Positions 1-5,986 of a stretch of DNA of 7,465 nt are shown here, in pieces. How positions within the stretch are numbered: the stretch's first letter is position 1; each line of letters opens with the position of its first letter. Both the position numbers and the translations under genes were made by a program. Below the pieces are notes generated by a model, which was not told where the DNA came from, made no database searches, and was given only the letters and a program-made list of their open reading frames with translations. Source of the DNA: an uncultured Gammaproteobacteria bacterium (lineage in GTDB: Bacteria; Pseudomonadota; Gammaproteobacteria; Pseudomonadales; DT-91); the NCBI GenBank assembly GCA_929200485.1, contig CAKMZU010000172.1, positions 1-7,465 of the forward strand, in the 5' to 3' direction.

Positions 1-591
1 AGGCTCCTCTAATAAGGTAAATTTGGCTAACCCTGCCATTTGCGCCGCCTCGGCAGTCGCCTGTCTTGCGCCTTCGTCAAAAGAGGCCGGTATGGTAATC
101 ACCAGCGTTTGATCGGCTAATAATGCGTTTGGATTTTCAAAATCCCAGGCAGCGCGGAGATAATTAAGCAAGCTAGCAGTAGCTAGAATGGGGGAAACTT
201 TTTGGACGCCATCGAGCGCATTATCAGGAAGGCAGGCGTTATTGATTAGTTTCGGCAGTGCTAGCCAACTCTTGCAGCTCGAAACTAAACGCCCGGGGGT
301 TTTAGCGCCAAGTCGTTTCGCCCATTCGCCTATAATAACCGACGGAATATCGTCGGGAAGGTGAGGGTTAAACGGCAGTTTGGTATCATCAAGGTTAATT
401 TCGTCGCCTGCATGGTAACGAAAACAAGGCAGGAGATTAAGTTTTGCGACATCTCCGGGCCCAACTAATTGAGGGATACCAAAGATATTAAAACCATCGG
501 ACGTTTTTTTTGATGATTTTTTCGCATAGGCCAAGGCACAATGGGTTGTGCCAAGGTCAATGCCGACGAAGTAAGTTGCTTTCTTAGTCAT
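1..591 (-). CDS. Hsp70-family ATPase, N-terminal part (runs off left edge)
   Basis: The first 197 residues of an Hsp70/actin-fold ATPase are visible; the rest lies beyond the left edge. The ATG is at 591. The phosphate-1 loop GIDLGTTH is at residues 10-17, a KTPGRLVSSCKSWL segment lies near residue 110, an ITIPASFD strand-turn follows, and the visible part ends in LLEEP, the conserved connect-1 region of Hsp70s. The KTPxRLxxSxKSWL block and the PASFD block are shared with the neighbouring 604-residue Hsp70, so the two are paralogues of one subfamily distinct from DnaK. It is the third gene of the leftward operon, 26 bases after the upstream stop. An AGAAAGG stretch lies about 19 bases before the ATG, further than ideal, so translation may depend partly on coupling. 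In related operons this member is, as I recall, a longer protein of about 900 residues with an extra C-terminal domain (DUF3731); that part cannot be checked here. It is presumably cytoplasmic; clients are unknown. Confidence 0.93.
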   Translation of the reverse strand, partial: MTKKATYFVGIDLGTTHCALAYAKKSSKKTSDGFNIFGIPQLVGPGDVAKLNLLPCFRYHAGDEINLDDTKLPFNPHLPDDIPSVIIGEWAKRLGAKTPGRLVSSCKSWLALPKLINNACLPDNALDGVQKVSPILATASLLNYLRAAWDFENPNALLADQTLVITIPASFDEGARQATAEAAQMAGLAKFTLLEEP

Positions 592-617
592 TGAGTTATC
601 TAAGATTTTACCTTTCT

Positions 618-2432
618 TTACGATTCTTGACGAATATCAAGCTGAATAGGGAAGGTCTGATCATCGCTGACCGCGACCAATTCCAATAAACCAATACTAC
701 TGATTTTGGACTGCAATCTGACCGATAAATTCGTGCCAGCCGCCGCAGTGTCTGATGCCAGGTTCAGCGTAATTGGCGCGAGTTCTTGTAAATGATCTAA
801 TGCATCATCAACCAAGGCGTTGCCAAACTGATCCTCCTGTCTTGTAGCCGAACTGAAAAACTGGAAGGTGACGGGTTCACCCACACGTAGATGAAACTGC
901 TGTTCGCTCAATTCGGTTGATGACTCTTCTTCCATACCAAAAGGTGCAATACAGAGTGCTTCGAAAGGGGCCGGCATGCCAGGAATTGCAGGCACGGCAC
1001 TTTCAACGCCGACATAATAGCTGTGAGATAGCCCAGCTTTTATGCGTAATTGACCATTTTGTTTGAGTACGCCAAAGAAGCTTGCGCCTTTGCTTACGGC
1101 ATGATCAAGATCATGCCCTTCAAGTAATCGCGCTATAGGTGAGCTGTTAGTCTCAAGCCAGCTATTAAGTACCTGCATCAATCGCTCAGTGAAATGACTG
1201 GATTTAAATACACCACCGTTTAATAACACGGCTGTTGGTTTGATGAAGTTGGCAGTAGGTGCGGCTAGCGGATCAAACGAGGTATTCTCTGAATCTGTTG
1301 CATTTTCAGATAAAAATGCAGCAAGGTGTTTAGTGATCGCAGGATCCTGAGCGTAAGGTAAACCTTGCGCACCTAACCCCATGCGTTGTTGTTTTCTGGG
1401 GTGATCGTCAATGGAAATGTCAGGGAAAAATCCATTGACTAAAGTATCTATCACTGTCTGCCGGCTCAGGTTGGTTCTTAAGGTTTTACCAAAGAGTTTG
1501 CTACCACGCGCTGGGATGCTAATCGGGATTTCATCAGGTCCGTCTGCTGAGAGTAATTGTTCTTTGGCTGCGGAGCAGGCGGTGGTCATCGCGTTAACTT
1601 GCCAGGTGTCAACTTTTTTACCTTCGGCTTCGCACTGGGCTTTAACGCGATAGGCAAGCGCAAGATCCATATTGTCACCGCCTAAAAGTAGATGGTCGCC
1701 GACAGCAATTCGCTCAAGGGTCAGATCACCATCAGTATCAGTCACTTTTACCAGTGAAAAGTCTGTTGTTCCTCCACCAATGTCAGCAACTAAAATCGTA
1801 TCACCAAGTTTCATCTCATCACGGAAGTTTTCATGCTCAGATAGCCAGTGGTAAACCGCCGCTTGTGGTTCTTCTAATAAACTTAAATGATTGAACCCAC
1901 AGGAATTAGCCGCCTCAACAGTGAGCTCTCGTGCAACTGGGTCGAACGATGCAGGTAGCGTGAGCGTAATATGTTGGTTTTCCAGAGGGTACTGCGGAAA
2001 TTTAGCCTGCCAGATATTTTTTAAATAATTAAGATACGCTCGGCTCGCTTCTACTGGAGATAGCCTGGTGACATCCTCAAAATCAGTGAGTGGTAAGATA
2101 GCAGCGTGTCGATCAATGGCTTGATGGCTTAACCAGCTTTTAGCACTGGTAATCAATCGGTCTGGCGTTTTTTGGCCGAGTGCTTTAGCCGCTAAGCCAA
2201 TATAGGGTGGGTGGCCTAACCAGGGATATTCATCCGAAGGCGAGGGTTTCGCTTCATCTTCGTGAGGGAAGTAGATAAAAGACGGCAGTTGAGAGATAGA
2301 GGCAATATTTAACTGCCCATCCAATTGCGCGATAGGCAGCAGTTCTGATTGATTTTCATTAAACGCTTGATAGCTTAATACGCTGTGAGTGGTACCAAGG
2401 TCAATACCTACAGAAAATTTGATGTCGGTCAT
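618..2432 (-). CDS. Hsp70-family protein (604 aa), DUF2760-associated
   Basis: An Hsp70-fold ATPase. The phosphate-1 loop GIDLGTTHS is at residues 9-17, LLEEPQAAVYHW at 185-196, the phosphate-2 loop DIGGGTTD at 217-224, GGDNMD at 251-256 and the adenosine motif LLNGGVFKS at 403-411. The nucleotide-binding domain therefore looks complete and probably active. After about residue 457 there are only some 147 residues. They resemble a beta-type substrate-binding domain, with SSIGLLELVAV near 578-588 at the place where DnaK has its ADGILHV strand. There is no room for the full helical lid of DnaK and no DnaK-like C-terminal tail. The ATG at 2432 overlaps the stop of the upstream DUF2760 gene in an ATGA, which implies translational coupling. 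The Hsp70 family couples ATP hydrolysis to client binding, but no client is known for this branch. No DnaJ or GrpE gene is nearby. It differs from HscA and HscC in its inserted KTPDRLITSAKSWL block. Confidence 0.95.
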   Translation of the reverse strand: MTDIKFSVGIDLGTTHSVLSYQAFNENQSELLPIAQLDGQLNIASISQLPSFIYFPHEDEAKPSPSDEYPWLGHPPYIGLAAKALGQKTPDRLITSAKSWLSHQAIDRHAAILPLTDFEDVTRLSPVEASRAYLNYLKNIWQAKFPQYPLENQHITLTLPASFDPVARELTVEAANSCGFNHLSLLEEPQAAVYHWLSEHENFRDEMKLGDTILVADIGGGTTDFSLVKVTDTDGDLTLERIAVGDHLLLGGDNMDLALAYRVKAQCEAEGKKVDTWQVNAMTTACSAAKEQLLSADGPDEIPISIPARGSKLFGKTLRTNLSRQTVIDTLVNGFFPDISIDDHPRKQQRMGLGAQGLPYAQDPAITKHLAAFLSENATDSENTSFDPLAAPTANFIKPTAVLLNGGVFKSSHFTERLMQVLNSWLETNSSPIARLLEGHDLDHAVSKGASFFGVLKQNGQLRIKAGLSHSYYVGVESAVPAIPGMPAPFEALCIAPFGMEEESSTELSEQQFHLRVGEPVTFQFFSSATRQEDQFGNALVDDALDHLQELAPITLNLASDTAAAGTNLSVRLQSKISSIGLLELVAVSDDQTFPIQLDIRQES

Positions 2433-3016
2433 AACTCAACTTCAGCCTTGGCAATAATGTTATTTTTATTGGTGTGGCTGAGTTGGGGCATCTCAAATTG
2501 ATCAGCCTTCCAGCCTGCGTGAACAAGCGTACCGGTAAAAGGTGGCTCGCCAGTGACCTGGCCCGTTAACAGGTACGCGTCTTTATCGTAGTCTTTATTT
2601 AAAGTTAACGAAGACTCTTCTTCTAGCTCGCAAACCGGTGAAAGCGAAGCAATTTGATTCAGGGTTTTTTTACAGCCCTGGTGAATGACGCGAGAGGCAG
2701 CACCGACTTCTTCATCTGAAAAATGTGTCACATCTTCCTGTAAAAAATCGATAAATCGTCCTTCTTGCTGCAATAGTGATAGAAGCTGCAACGCCCCTTG
2801 GTTGGTATCAATTTCTTTGGTCTGTGTCTGCTCTTCTGTTGGTGTTTTCGCATCGGTCCCGGGCATGCTTTTGGGGGCTGGCTCACTTTCTTCTGAAGAA
2901 GCTGTCTTTTTGCCTTTGGCAAATAAGCAGAATGCGATGCTGATCAAAGCAACAGCAGCTAAAAGCAGATGTAATGCGTCTAATTGTGTAGGGAAAGTAA
3001 AAAGCGATTCGCTCAT
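2429..3016 (-). CDS. DUF2760 domain protein, membrane-anchored
   Basis: A 195-residue protein with one N-terminal hydrophobic segment (about residues 14-33, followed by KGKK), an acidic, Thr- and Glu-rich linker (about 34-72), and a C-terminal domain from about residue 75. That domain contains ALQLLSLLQQEGRFIDFLQED and TGEPPFTGTLVHAGW, which I recognise as the conserved blocks of DUF2760. The basic residues after the hydrophobic segment suggest that the C-terminal domain faces the cytoplasm. Its biochemical role is unknown. It is repeatedly found just upstream of two Hsp70-family genes, as here, so it may be a membrane adaptor or partner of those chaperones; that is inference. I chose the ATG at 3016, which has GAGAA just upstream. 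An in-frame TTG at 3040 would add eight residues (about 203 aa) but has no ribosome binding site. It is the first gene of the operon and overlaps the next by four bases. Confidence 0.88.
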   Translation of the reverse strand: MSESLFTFPTQLDALHLLLAAVALISIAFCLFAKGKKTASSEESEPAPKSMPGTDAKTPTEEQTQTKEIDTNQGALQLLSLLQQEGRFIDFLQEDVTHFSDEEVGAASRVIHQGCKKTLNQIASLSPVCELEEESSLTLNKDYDKDAYLLTGQVTGEPPFTGTLVHAGWKADQFEMPQLSHTNKNNIIAKAEVEL

Positions 3017-3099
3017 AGTTTTCTCAATTGGGTTGCTCAACGTTTTTTAAATAGGTGTTAACGGCTTTTAACCGTTTTTTGATCATTCTTTATTAATGT

Positions 3100-3135
3100 A
3101 AAAAAATGTTCTCAGCCCATACCAGACTGAGAACA
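3100..3135 (-). terminator. intrinsic terminator in the operon leader
   Basis: On the minus strand a perfect 9-bp stem (TGTTCTCAG at 3107-3115 pairing with CTGAGAACA at 3127-3135, 11-base loop) is followed directly by seven Ts (complement of 3106-3100). There is no T-tract on the other side, so it works only leftward. It starts about 13 bases after the predicted start point of the promoter at 3155-3182 and lies 84 bases before the DUF2760 ATG. That is the position of an attenuator rather than a gene-end terminator, since no minus-strand gene lies upstream. Confidence 0.7.
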
Positions 3136-3148
3136 AGGTCAATAAAAT
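3100..3148 (-). ncRNA. candidate short terminated leader RNA (about 49 nt)
   Basis: The promoter and terminator described at 3155-3182 and 3100-3135 together define a transcript of about 49 bases: roughly a dozen unpaired U-rich bases, the 9-bp hairpin and a U-tract. It could be the abortive product of attenuation of the DUF2760-Hsp70 operon or a free small RNA. No known riboswitch or leader peptide is recognisable. A possible TTG-started peptide frame crosses the hairpin, but its ribosome binding site is poor. Confidence 0.3.
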
Positions 3149-3154
3149 CCAGCA

Positions 3155-3182
3155 ATTATAACTAACCAAGGTTTATTGCCAA
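3155..3182 (-). promoter_or_regulatory. sigma-70 promoter for the DUF2760-Hsp70 operon
   Basis: Read on the minus strand, a -35 box TTGGCA (3182-3177) is followed after 16 bases by a -10 box TATAAT (3160-3155). That is five of six and six of six consensus bases. The start point would be near 3148, about 130 bases before the DUF2760 ATG. No heat-shock (sigma-32) promoter is apparent, so heat induction of this Hsp70 operon is not suggested by the sequence. Confidence 0.7.
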
Positions 3183-3372
3183 GCGGATTTAGTGACGACT
3201 AACCAGTTGTAAAGATGAAACAAGCTCACAAATTGAAAGCAAAGCGCTGAAAAAACCCGAAAGTATGGTGTTTGTCGCCGAAATGGTCGCAATGCTTGAT
3301 TATACTGCACAAAAATTAAGCGCTAGTGAAAGCTGGGCTTGACGATAAAAATAAAAAGAAAAGGCAGGTCGC
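3183..3372. other. intergenic region between divergent genes, no clear gene
   Basis: This is the rest of the space between the divergently read DUF2760 operon and the 103-residue gene. A plus-strand frame is open from 3196 to a TGA at 3340-3342, but its only ATG (3265) gives 25 residues and has no convincing ribosome binding site. A TATACT at 3301-3306 could be a -10 box for the rightward gene, but no acceptable -35 box lies at the right distance. Nothing else is recognisable. Confidence 0.4.
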
Positions 3373-3684
3373 ATGCGCGATAATTTGATTCAATTTCCGA
3401 CCCAATACCGACGTCCTGAGCTGATTGACGAATTAAAACAATCCATGTCAGATTTTTTTCAGGTAGAAGTACCAGAATGCGAAATGGAGAAATCCTTGAT
3501 GGCAACATCAATTTTTCATTTTTTGGTGGCTTCGAAAATTGCACTTGATCACCTCGGTAAGATTGATGAATCCGCCAGAATTATGGATGCGGTTCGATCC
3601 ATTGAATCCAGCTGGCCGCATTATGAAGAGCCTTTGGATGGATTGATTGAAGACTTATCCAGTACCAGTTCACGATCATTCTGA
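3373..3684 (+). CDS. hypothetical protein, 103 aa
   Basis: I do not recognise this protein. It is 103 residues, acidic overall, with no signal peptide or strong membrane segment, so probably cytoplasmic. Residues 15-50 and 50-80 look largely helical. The N-terminus has a DNLIQFPTQYRRPELID motif, and the C-terminus ends in a Ser-rich tail. The ATG at 3373 is preceded by AAGGCAGG (3361-3368) at good spacing, which supports the start. It is divergent from the Hsp70 operon and is followed within about 10 bases by a probable terminator, so it seems to be its own transcription unit rather than co-transcribed with aroA. The frame is well supported by the ribosome binding site and by coding-like composition, but the function is unknown. 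Confidence 0.75.
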   Translation: MRDNLIQFPTQYRRPELIDELKQSMSDFFQVEVPECEMEKSLMATSIFHFLVASKIALDHLGKIDESARIMDAVRSIESSWPHYEEPLDGLIEDLSSTSSRSF

Positions 3685-3693
3685 TCGATGTCG

Positions 3694-3728
3694 GTCGATT
3701 TTAATCGACTTTCTCTTTATTTTTTTTT
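3694..3728 (+). terminator. intrinsic terminator after the 103-aa gene
   Basis: GTCGATT (3694-3700) pairs with AATCGAC (3703-3709). It forms in practice a 6-bp stem with a four-base loop and is followed by a T-rich run ending in nine Ts (3720-3728). The stem is short and the U-tract is interrupted by C and A, so efficiency may be modest. It lies ten bases after the stop of the upstream gene and 52 bases before the aroA ATG. Confidence 0.55.
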
Positions 3729-3779
3729 AAACATCCCGCATCATTTGCGCTTTTGTCAAAACTTAAGCGCGCATCCCCC

Positions 3780-5063
3780 ATGAAACAACTCACTGTAAAA
3801 GCGATCAAGCAGGTTAATGGTCGAATTCGCTTGCCAGGCTCCAAGAGTATTTCCAATCGAGCATTGTTATTAGCAGCGCTGTCATCCGGCAAGACAACCG
3901 TAACGAATCTGCTGTTTTCAGATGATGTTCGTTTTATGTTAGATGCGCTAAAAGAACTAGGTGTTAAGCTCACTATTAATGAATCGAATTTTGAAGTCAC
4001 CGTTGAAGGGCTTGCTGGTGGTTTTTCCGTCACTTCGCCGACAAGCTTGTTTTTAGGTAATGCAGGCACAGCGATGCGGCCATTATGCGCTGCTTTAGCA
4101 TTAAGTGAAGGGGAATTTGAATTGACAGGGGAGCCTCGAATGAAGGAGCGCCCCATAGCCCACCTTGTTGATGCATTAAGAAGCTTGGGTGCATCCATTG
4201 ATTATCAAGAGGCGGAGGGTTACCCACCATTGAAAATCACCGGAACCAACCCCACTGTCGATAAGGTCGAGATTGATGGTTCGCTATCGAGTCAGTACAT
4301 CACCGCGTTACTGTTAGCCTCGCCCTTATTGCCGAATGGTTTGACTTTAACAGTCGTAGGGCAGTTGGTCTCAAGGCCTTATATTGATATTACCATTGGT
4401 ATGATGAAAGCGTTTGGTGTCGAAGTCGAAGAGCCTCAGGAAAACGGTTTTTACATAAAACCGGGCCAACATTACCAAAGCCCAGGGCGTTACCTGGTCG
4501 AAGGCGATGCATCCTCAGCGTCTTACTTTTTAGCAGCCGCTGCGATTAATGGTGGAGAAATTACCGTTGAAGGCGTCGGCAAGAAAAGTGTGCAAGGCGA
4601 TATTGGTTTTGCCCATGTATTAGAAAAAATGGGTGCAGATATTATCTGGGAAGATGAAGCCATTACCTGTCGCAAGAATGCACTTCATGGTGTCAGCATG
4701 GATATGAACCATATCCCGGATGCAGCAATGACAATTGCAACTACGGCGTTATTTGCCGATAGCCCATCAACCATTAGTAATGTCTACAATTGGCGAATTA
4801 AAGAAACGGATCGTTTGCATGCCATGGCAACAGAGTTGAAAAAACTCGGTGCGAAGGTAGAGGAGGGCAATGACTACCTTAAAGTCTGGCCGCTGGAAAA
4901 TCCTGCCTTTGTTGATATTGATACCTACAATGATCACCGTGTTGCGATGTGTTTTTCACTCGTGGCGGTTGGCGGTCATGATATTATTATTAACGATCCG
5001 GACTGCACGCATAAAACCTTCCCGACTTATTTCGAGTTACTTGAAACCATCGCTGTTCGTTGA
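3780..5063 (+). CDS. aroA: 3-phosphoshikimate 1-carboxyvinyltransferase (EPSP synthase, class I)
   Basis: This enzyme joins phosphoenolpyruvate to shikimate-3-phosphate to make EPSP, the sixth step of the shikimate pathway to chorismate and the aromatic amino acids. It is cytoplasmic. The protein is 427 residues, the same as E. coli AroA. Active-site residues are in place: K22, S23 and R27 (PGSKSISNR), the GNAGTAMRP loop with G96 and P101, R124 in [12 protein letters not shown] at 170-172, D314 in NHIPDAAMT, and N337, K341, E342 and R345 in [10 protein letters not shown]387 (NDHR) and K412 complete the set. The loop at 93-101 is the glyphosate-sensitive class I type. The start is set by alignment with E. 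coli. An in-frame TTG at 3753 would add nine residues with no family counterpart. No Shine-Dalgarno precedes the ATG (the bases are GCGCGCATCCCCC), so initiation may be weak or unusual. The common serC and cmk/rpsA neighbours are absent, and it appears to be a single-gene unit. Confidence 0.98.
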   Translation: MKQLTVKAIKQVNGRIRLPGSKSISNRALLLAALSSGKTTVTNLLFSDDVRFMLDALKELGVKLTINESNFEVTVEGLAGGFSVTSPTSLFLGNAGTAMRPLCAALALSEGEFELTGEPRMKERPIAHLVDALRSLGASIDYQEAEGYPPLKITGTNPTVDKVEIDGSLSSQYITALLLASPLLPNGLTLTVVGQLVSRPYIDITIGMMKAFGVEVEEPQENGFYIKPGQHYQSPGRYLVEGDASSASYFLAAAAINGGEITVEGVGKKSVQGDIGFAHVLEKMGADIIWEDEAITCRKNALHGVSMDMNHIPDAAMTIATTALFADSPSTISNVYNWRIKETDRLHAMATELKKLGAKVEEGNDYLKVWPLENPAFVDIDTYNDHRVAMCFSLVAVGGHDIIINDPDCTHKTFPTYFELLETIAVR

Positions 5064-5074
5064 TTCATATTTAT

Positions 5075-5099
5075 TATGCCCATGATAAAAGTGGGCATA
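5075..5099 (+). terminator. hairpin just after aroA, possible terminator
   Basis: TATGCCCA (5075-5082) and TGGGCATA (5092-5099) form a perfect 8-bp stem with a nine-base loop, starting 12 bases after the aroA stop. No T-tract follows on either strand, so it is not a classical intrinsic terminator. It may instead mark the 3' end of the mRNA or block exonucleases. Confidence 0.4.
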
Positions 5100-5157
5100 T
5101 CAACGATTTATCAGGTGATTTCCTACTCCATGGCCAACATTTTGGATCATAGGCTCA

Positions 5158-5241
5158 ATGTTCATTAAGGTTGCACACAGGTTTCTTCTCTTCTTTTTGA
5201 TCATCGTGGTATTCGATAAGGCTTTTGAACTAATTGAGTAG
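5158..5241 (+). CDS. possible 27-aa single-pass membrane peptide
   Basis: A short frame starting at ATG 5158 encodes a peptide with a basic N-terminus (MFIKVAHR), a hydrophobic stretch FLLFFLIIVVF and an acidic tail (DKAFELIE). That pattern fits a single-pass membrane peptide. An AGG lies five bases before the ATG. No homologue is recognised, and a frame this short can arise by chance in AT-rich DNA. It could also be the remnant of the N-terminus of a longer membrane protein. Confidence 0.2.
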   Translation: MFIKVAHRFLLFFLIIVVFDKAFELIE

Positions 5242-5337
5242 TGGAGGCTCAATAAACGAGATTATTCTAATTAGTAAAGTTTGAACTTCTTGAAAGGAAT
5301 TCAAAAATCAGACAAGGATAAAATACAAGCGTTACGC

Positions 5338-5504
5338 ATAAGTTTTTTATTTGTTGCCCTTTCACTCAATGCAGGTATCTGGGTGGGCGTGCCCCCGGAG
5401 CAAATATTGAATGGCATGACATACAATTTGTTGTGGCTAACAAAATTGAAGATACATACGATCAATTAAAAAGTCATTGGTTTGGCTGTAATATGATAGG
5501 TTAA
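5338..5504 (+). pseudogene. DUF1543-domain protein remnant
   Basis: The frame 5376-5501 reads YLGGRAPGANIEWHDIQF, then KIEDTYDQLKSHWFG, and stops at TAA 5502. This matches my memory of the DUF1543 consensus: an N-terminal [YF]xGG..., then NIExHDxxF, then a Tyr/Leu...WFG block about 20 residues later. In that family the LHID-type segment should follow WFG; here it is missing and the frame stops after seven residues. The expected N-terminus (LFVxYLGG) is not in the same frame. A SFLFVA stretch is present at 5341-5358 in another frame, 17 bases before the YLGG codons, preceded by ATA (5338-5340) where an ATG would be expected. The gene therefore looks inactivated by a frameshifting insertion, a lost start and a lost 3' half. 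DUF1543 has no known function. The family assignment rests on pattern memory only. Confidence 0.6.
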
Positions 5505-5533
5505 AAAGCATTGCTTCAAATCTTGAATCTTTT

Positions 5534-5556
5534 GTGAATTTTTTGTGAATTTTTTT
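5534..5556 (+). repeat. 11-bp tandem repeat, two copies
   Basis: GTGAATTTTTT occurs twice in direct tandem (5534-5544 and 5545-5555), and the second copy is extended by one T. It is followed at once by a small inverted repeat AGTCAT-ACG-ATGACT (5557-5571). The stretch lies in AT-rich non-coding DNA about 45 bases before the small frame at 5601. It may be slippage-generated or an AT-rich upstream element. Confidence 0.7.
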
Positions 5557-5600
5557 AGTCATACGATGACTGAGAATGTGTCCTGTTTCAGGAATGAGCT

Positions 5601-5708
5601 ATGCATTTGAAATTATCGCTGCTTCTCCTCGTTTGTCTATTAACGCTTCATGTCCAACTCTGGTCTTTTTCAGGGTTATCGACGGAAGCTATCAATGTTC
5701 ACCAATAG
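5601..5708 (+). CDS. possible 35-aa hydrophobic peptide
   Basis: The ATG at 5601 has AGGA (5590-5593) at good spacing. The peptide begins MHLKLSLLLLVCLLTLHVQLW, a basic start followed by a Leu-rich helix that could be a signal or transmembrane segment, and ends after 35 residues. Two other frames overlap it: ATG 5594 to TAG 5753 (53 residues) and ATG 5650 to TAA 5794 (48 residues, basic). Only one, if any, is real. The ribosome binding site also fits none of the others well. A weak likeness to FtsB N-termini exists but the rest of FtsB is absent. Confidence 0.22.
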   Translation: MHLKLSLLLLVCLLTLHVQLWSFSGLSTEAINVHQ

Positions 5709-5986
5709 AGTCATGCGGGCATCTAATGGTTCGAGAGTCATTGAAAACCATATAGGAAAATATGGAGAGCCCGTTATTCGACGGTCGGATATCTAATCTT
5801 TGTATGTTATTCACTCCAACATCATTTAGGGCTTATCGCGTGACTTTTCTCTACGTTCTATCAGGCTGTTTTCCCGTACAGGCATTAGAATCTGGCAAAA
5901 AGTATCAAACCAAAAAAACAACAAATCTATCTATTCAAAAACATAATCTTTATTCACTAAAGACATGATAGTTTGATCAGGTGGCA
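5709..5986. other. AT-rich region with no confident gene
   Basis: A plus-strand frame starts at ATG 5762 and runs to 5968 (68 residues), in the same frame as the 5594 reading frame and separated from it by one TAG and two codons. Its product is compositionally unremarkable, with a weakly hydrophobic middle (FLYVLSGCFPVQALESG) and a Lys/Thr-rich end, and no ribosome binding site is clear. I do not call it a gene. A 6-bp hairpin TCTTTA/TAAAGA (5947-5963) lies just past the stop of the leftward gene and might help end its transcript, but it is weak. Confidence 0.4.

Noticed and set aside
1411..1854. Plus-strand open frames of 60-80 codons inside the 604-residue Hsp70 gene
   Set aside because: They are antisense to a well-supported gene, have no ribosome binding site and give Ser/Pro/Arg-rich products typical of shadow frames.
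2685..3050. Plus-strand 121-codon frame opposite the DUF2760 gene
   Set aside because: It is antisense to a recognised domain protein, and its Cys/Ser-rich product looks like reverse-frame translation.
3060..3080. AACGG-CTTTTAA-CCGTT followed by six Ts, terminator-like on the plus strand
   Set aside because: The stem is only 5 bp, and no plus-strand gene lies upstream to be terminated, so it is probably chance.
3265..3342. 25-codon plus-strand frame before the 103-residue gene
   Set aside because: It is too short, without a convincing ribosome binding site or recognised product. The open stretch extends upstream without a start codon.
3753..3779. TTG start nine codons upstream of the aroA ATG
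   Set aside because: It adds residues absent from the family, while the ATG start gives exactly the E. coli length and residue numbering at K22, R27 and G96.
3753..3785. CCCCAT near the aroA start as a sigma-32 -10 box
   Set aside because: It overlaps the start codon, and no matching -35 box lies at the right distance.
3701..4230. Minus-strand frames of 165 and 66 codons opposite the aroA 5' half
   Set aside because: aroA is certain on the plus strand, and these are antisense shadows without ribosome binding sites.
5281..5469. 62-codon frame starting at TTG in the DUF1543 region
   Set aside because: Its 3' half is the wrong frame of the DUF1543 remnant, so it is not a gene of its own. Only its SFLFVA part may be relevant, as the displaced N-terminus.
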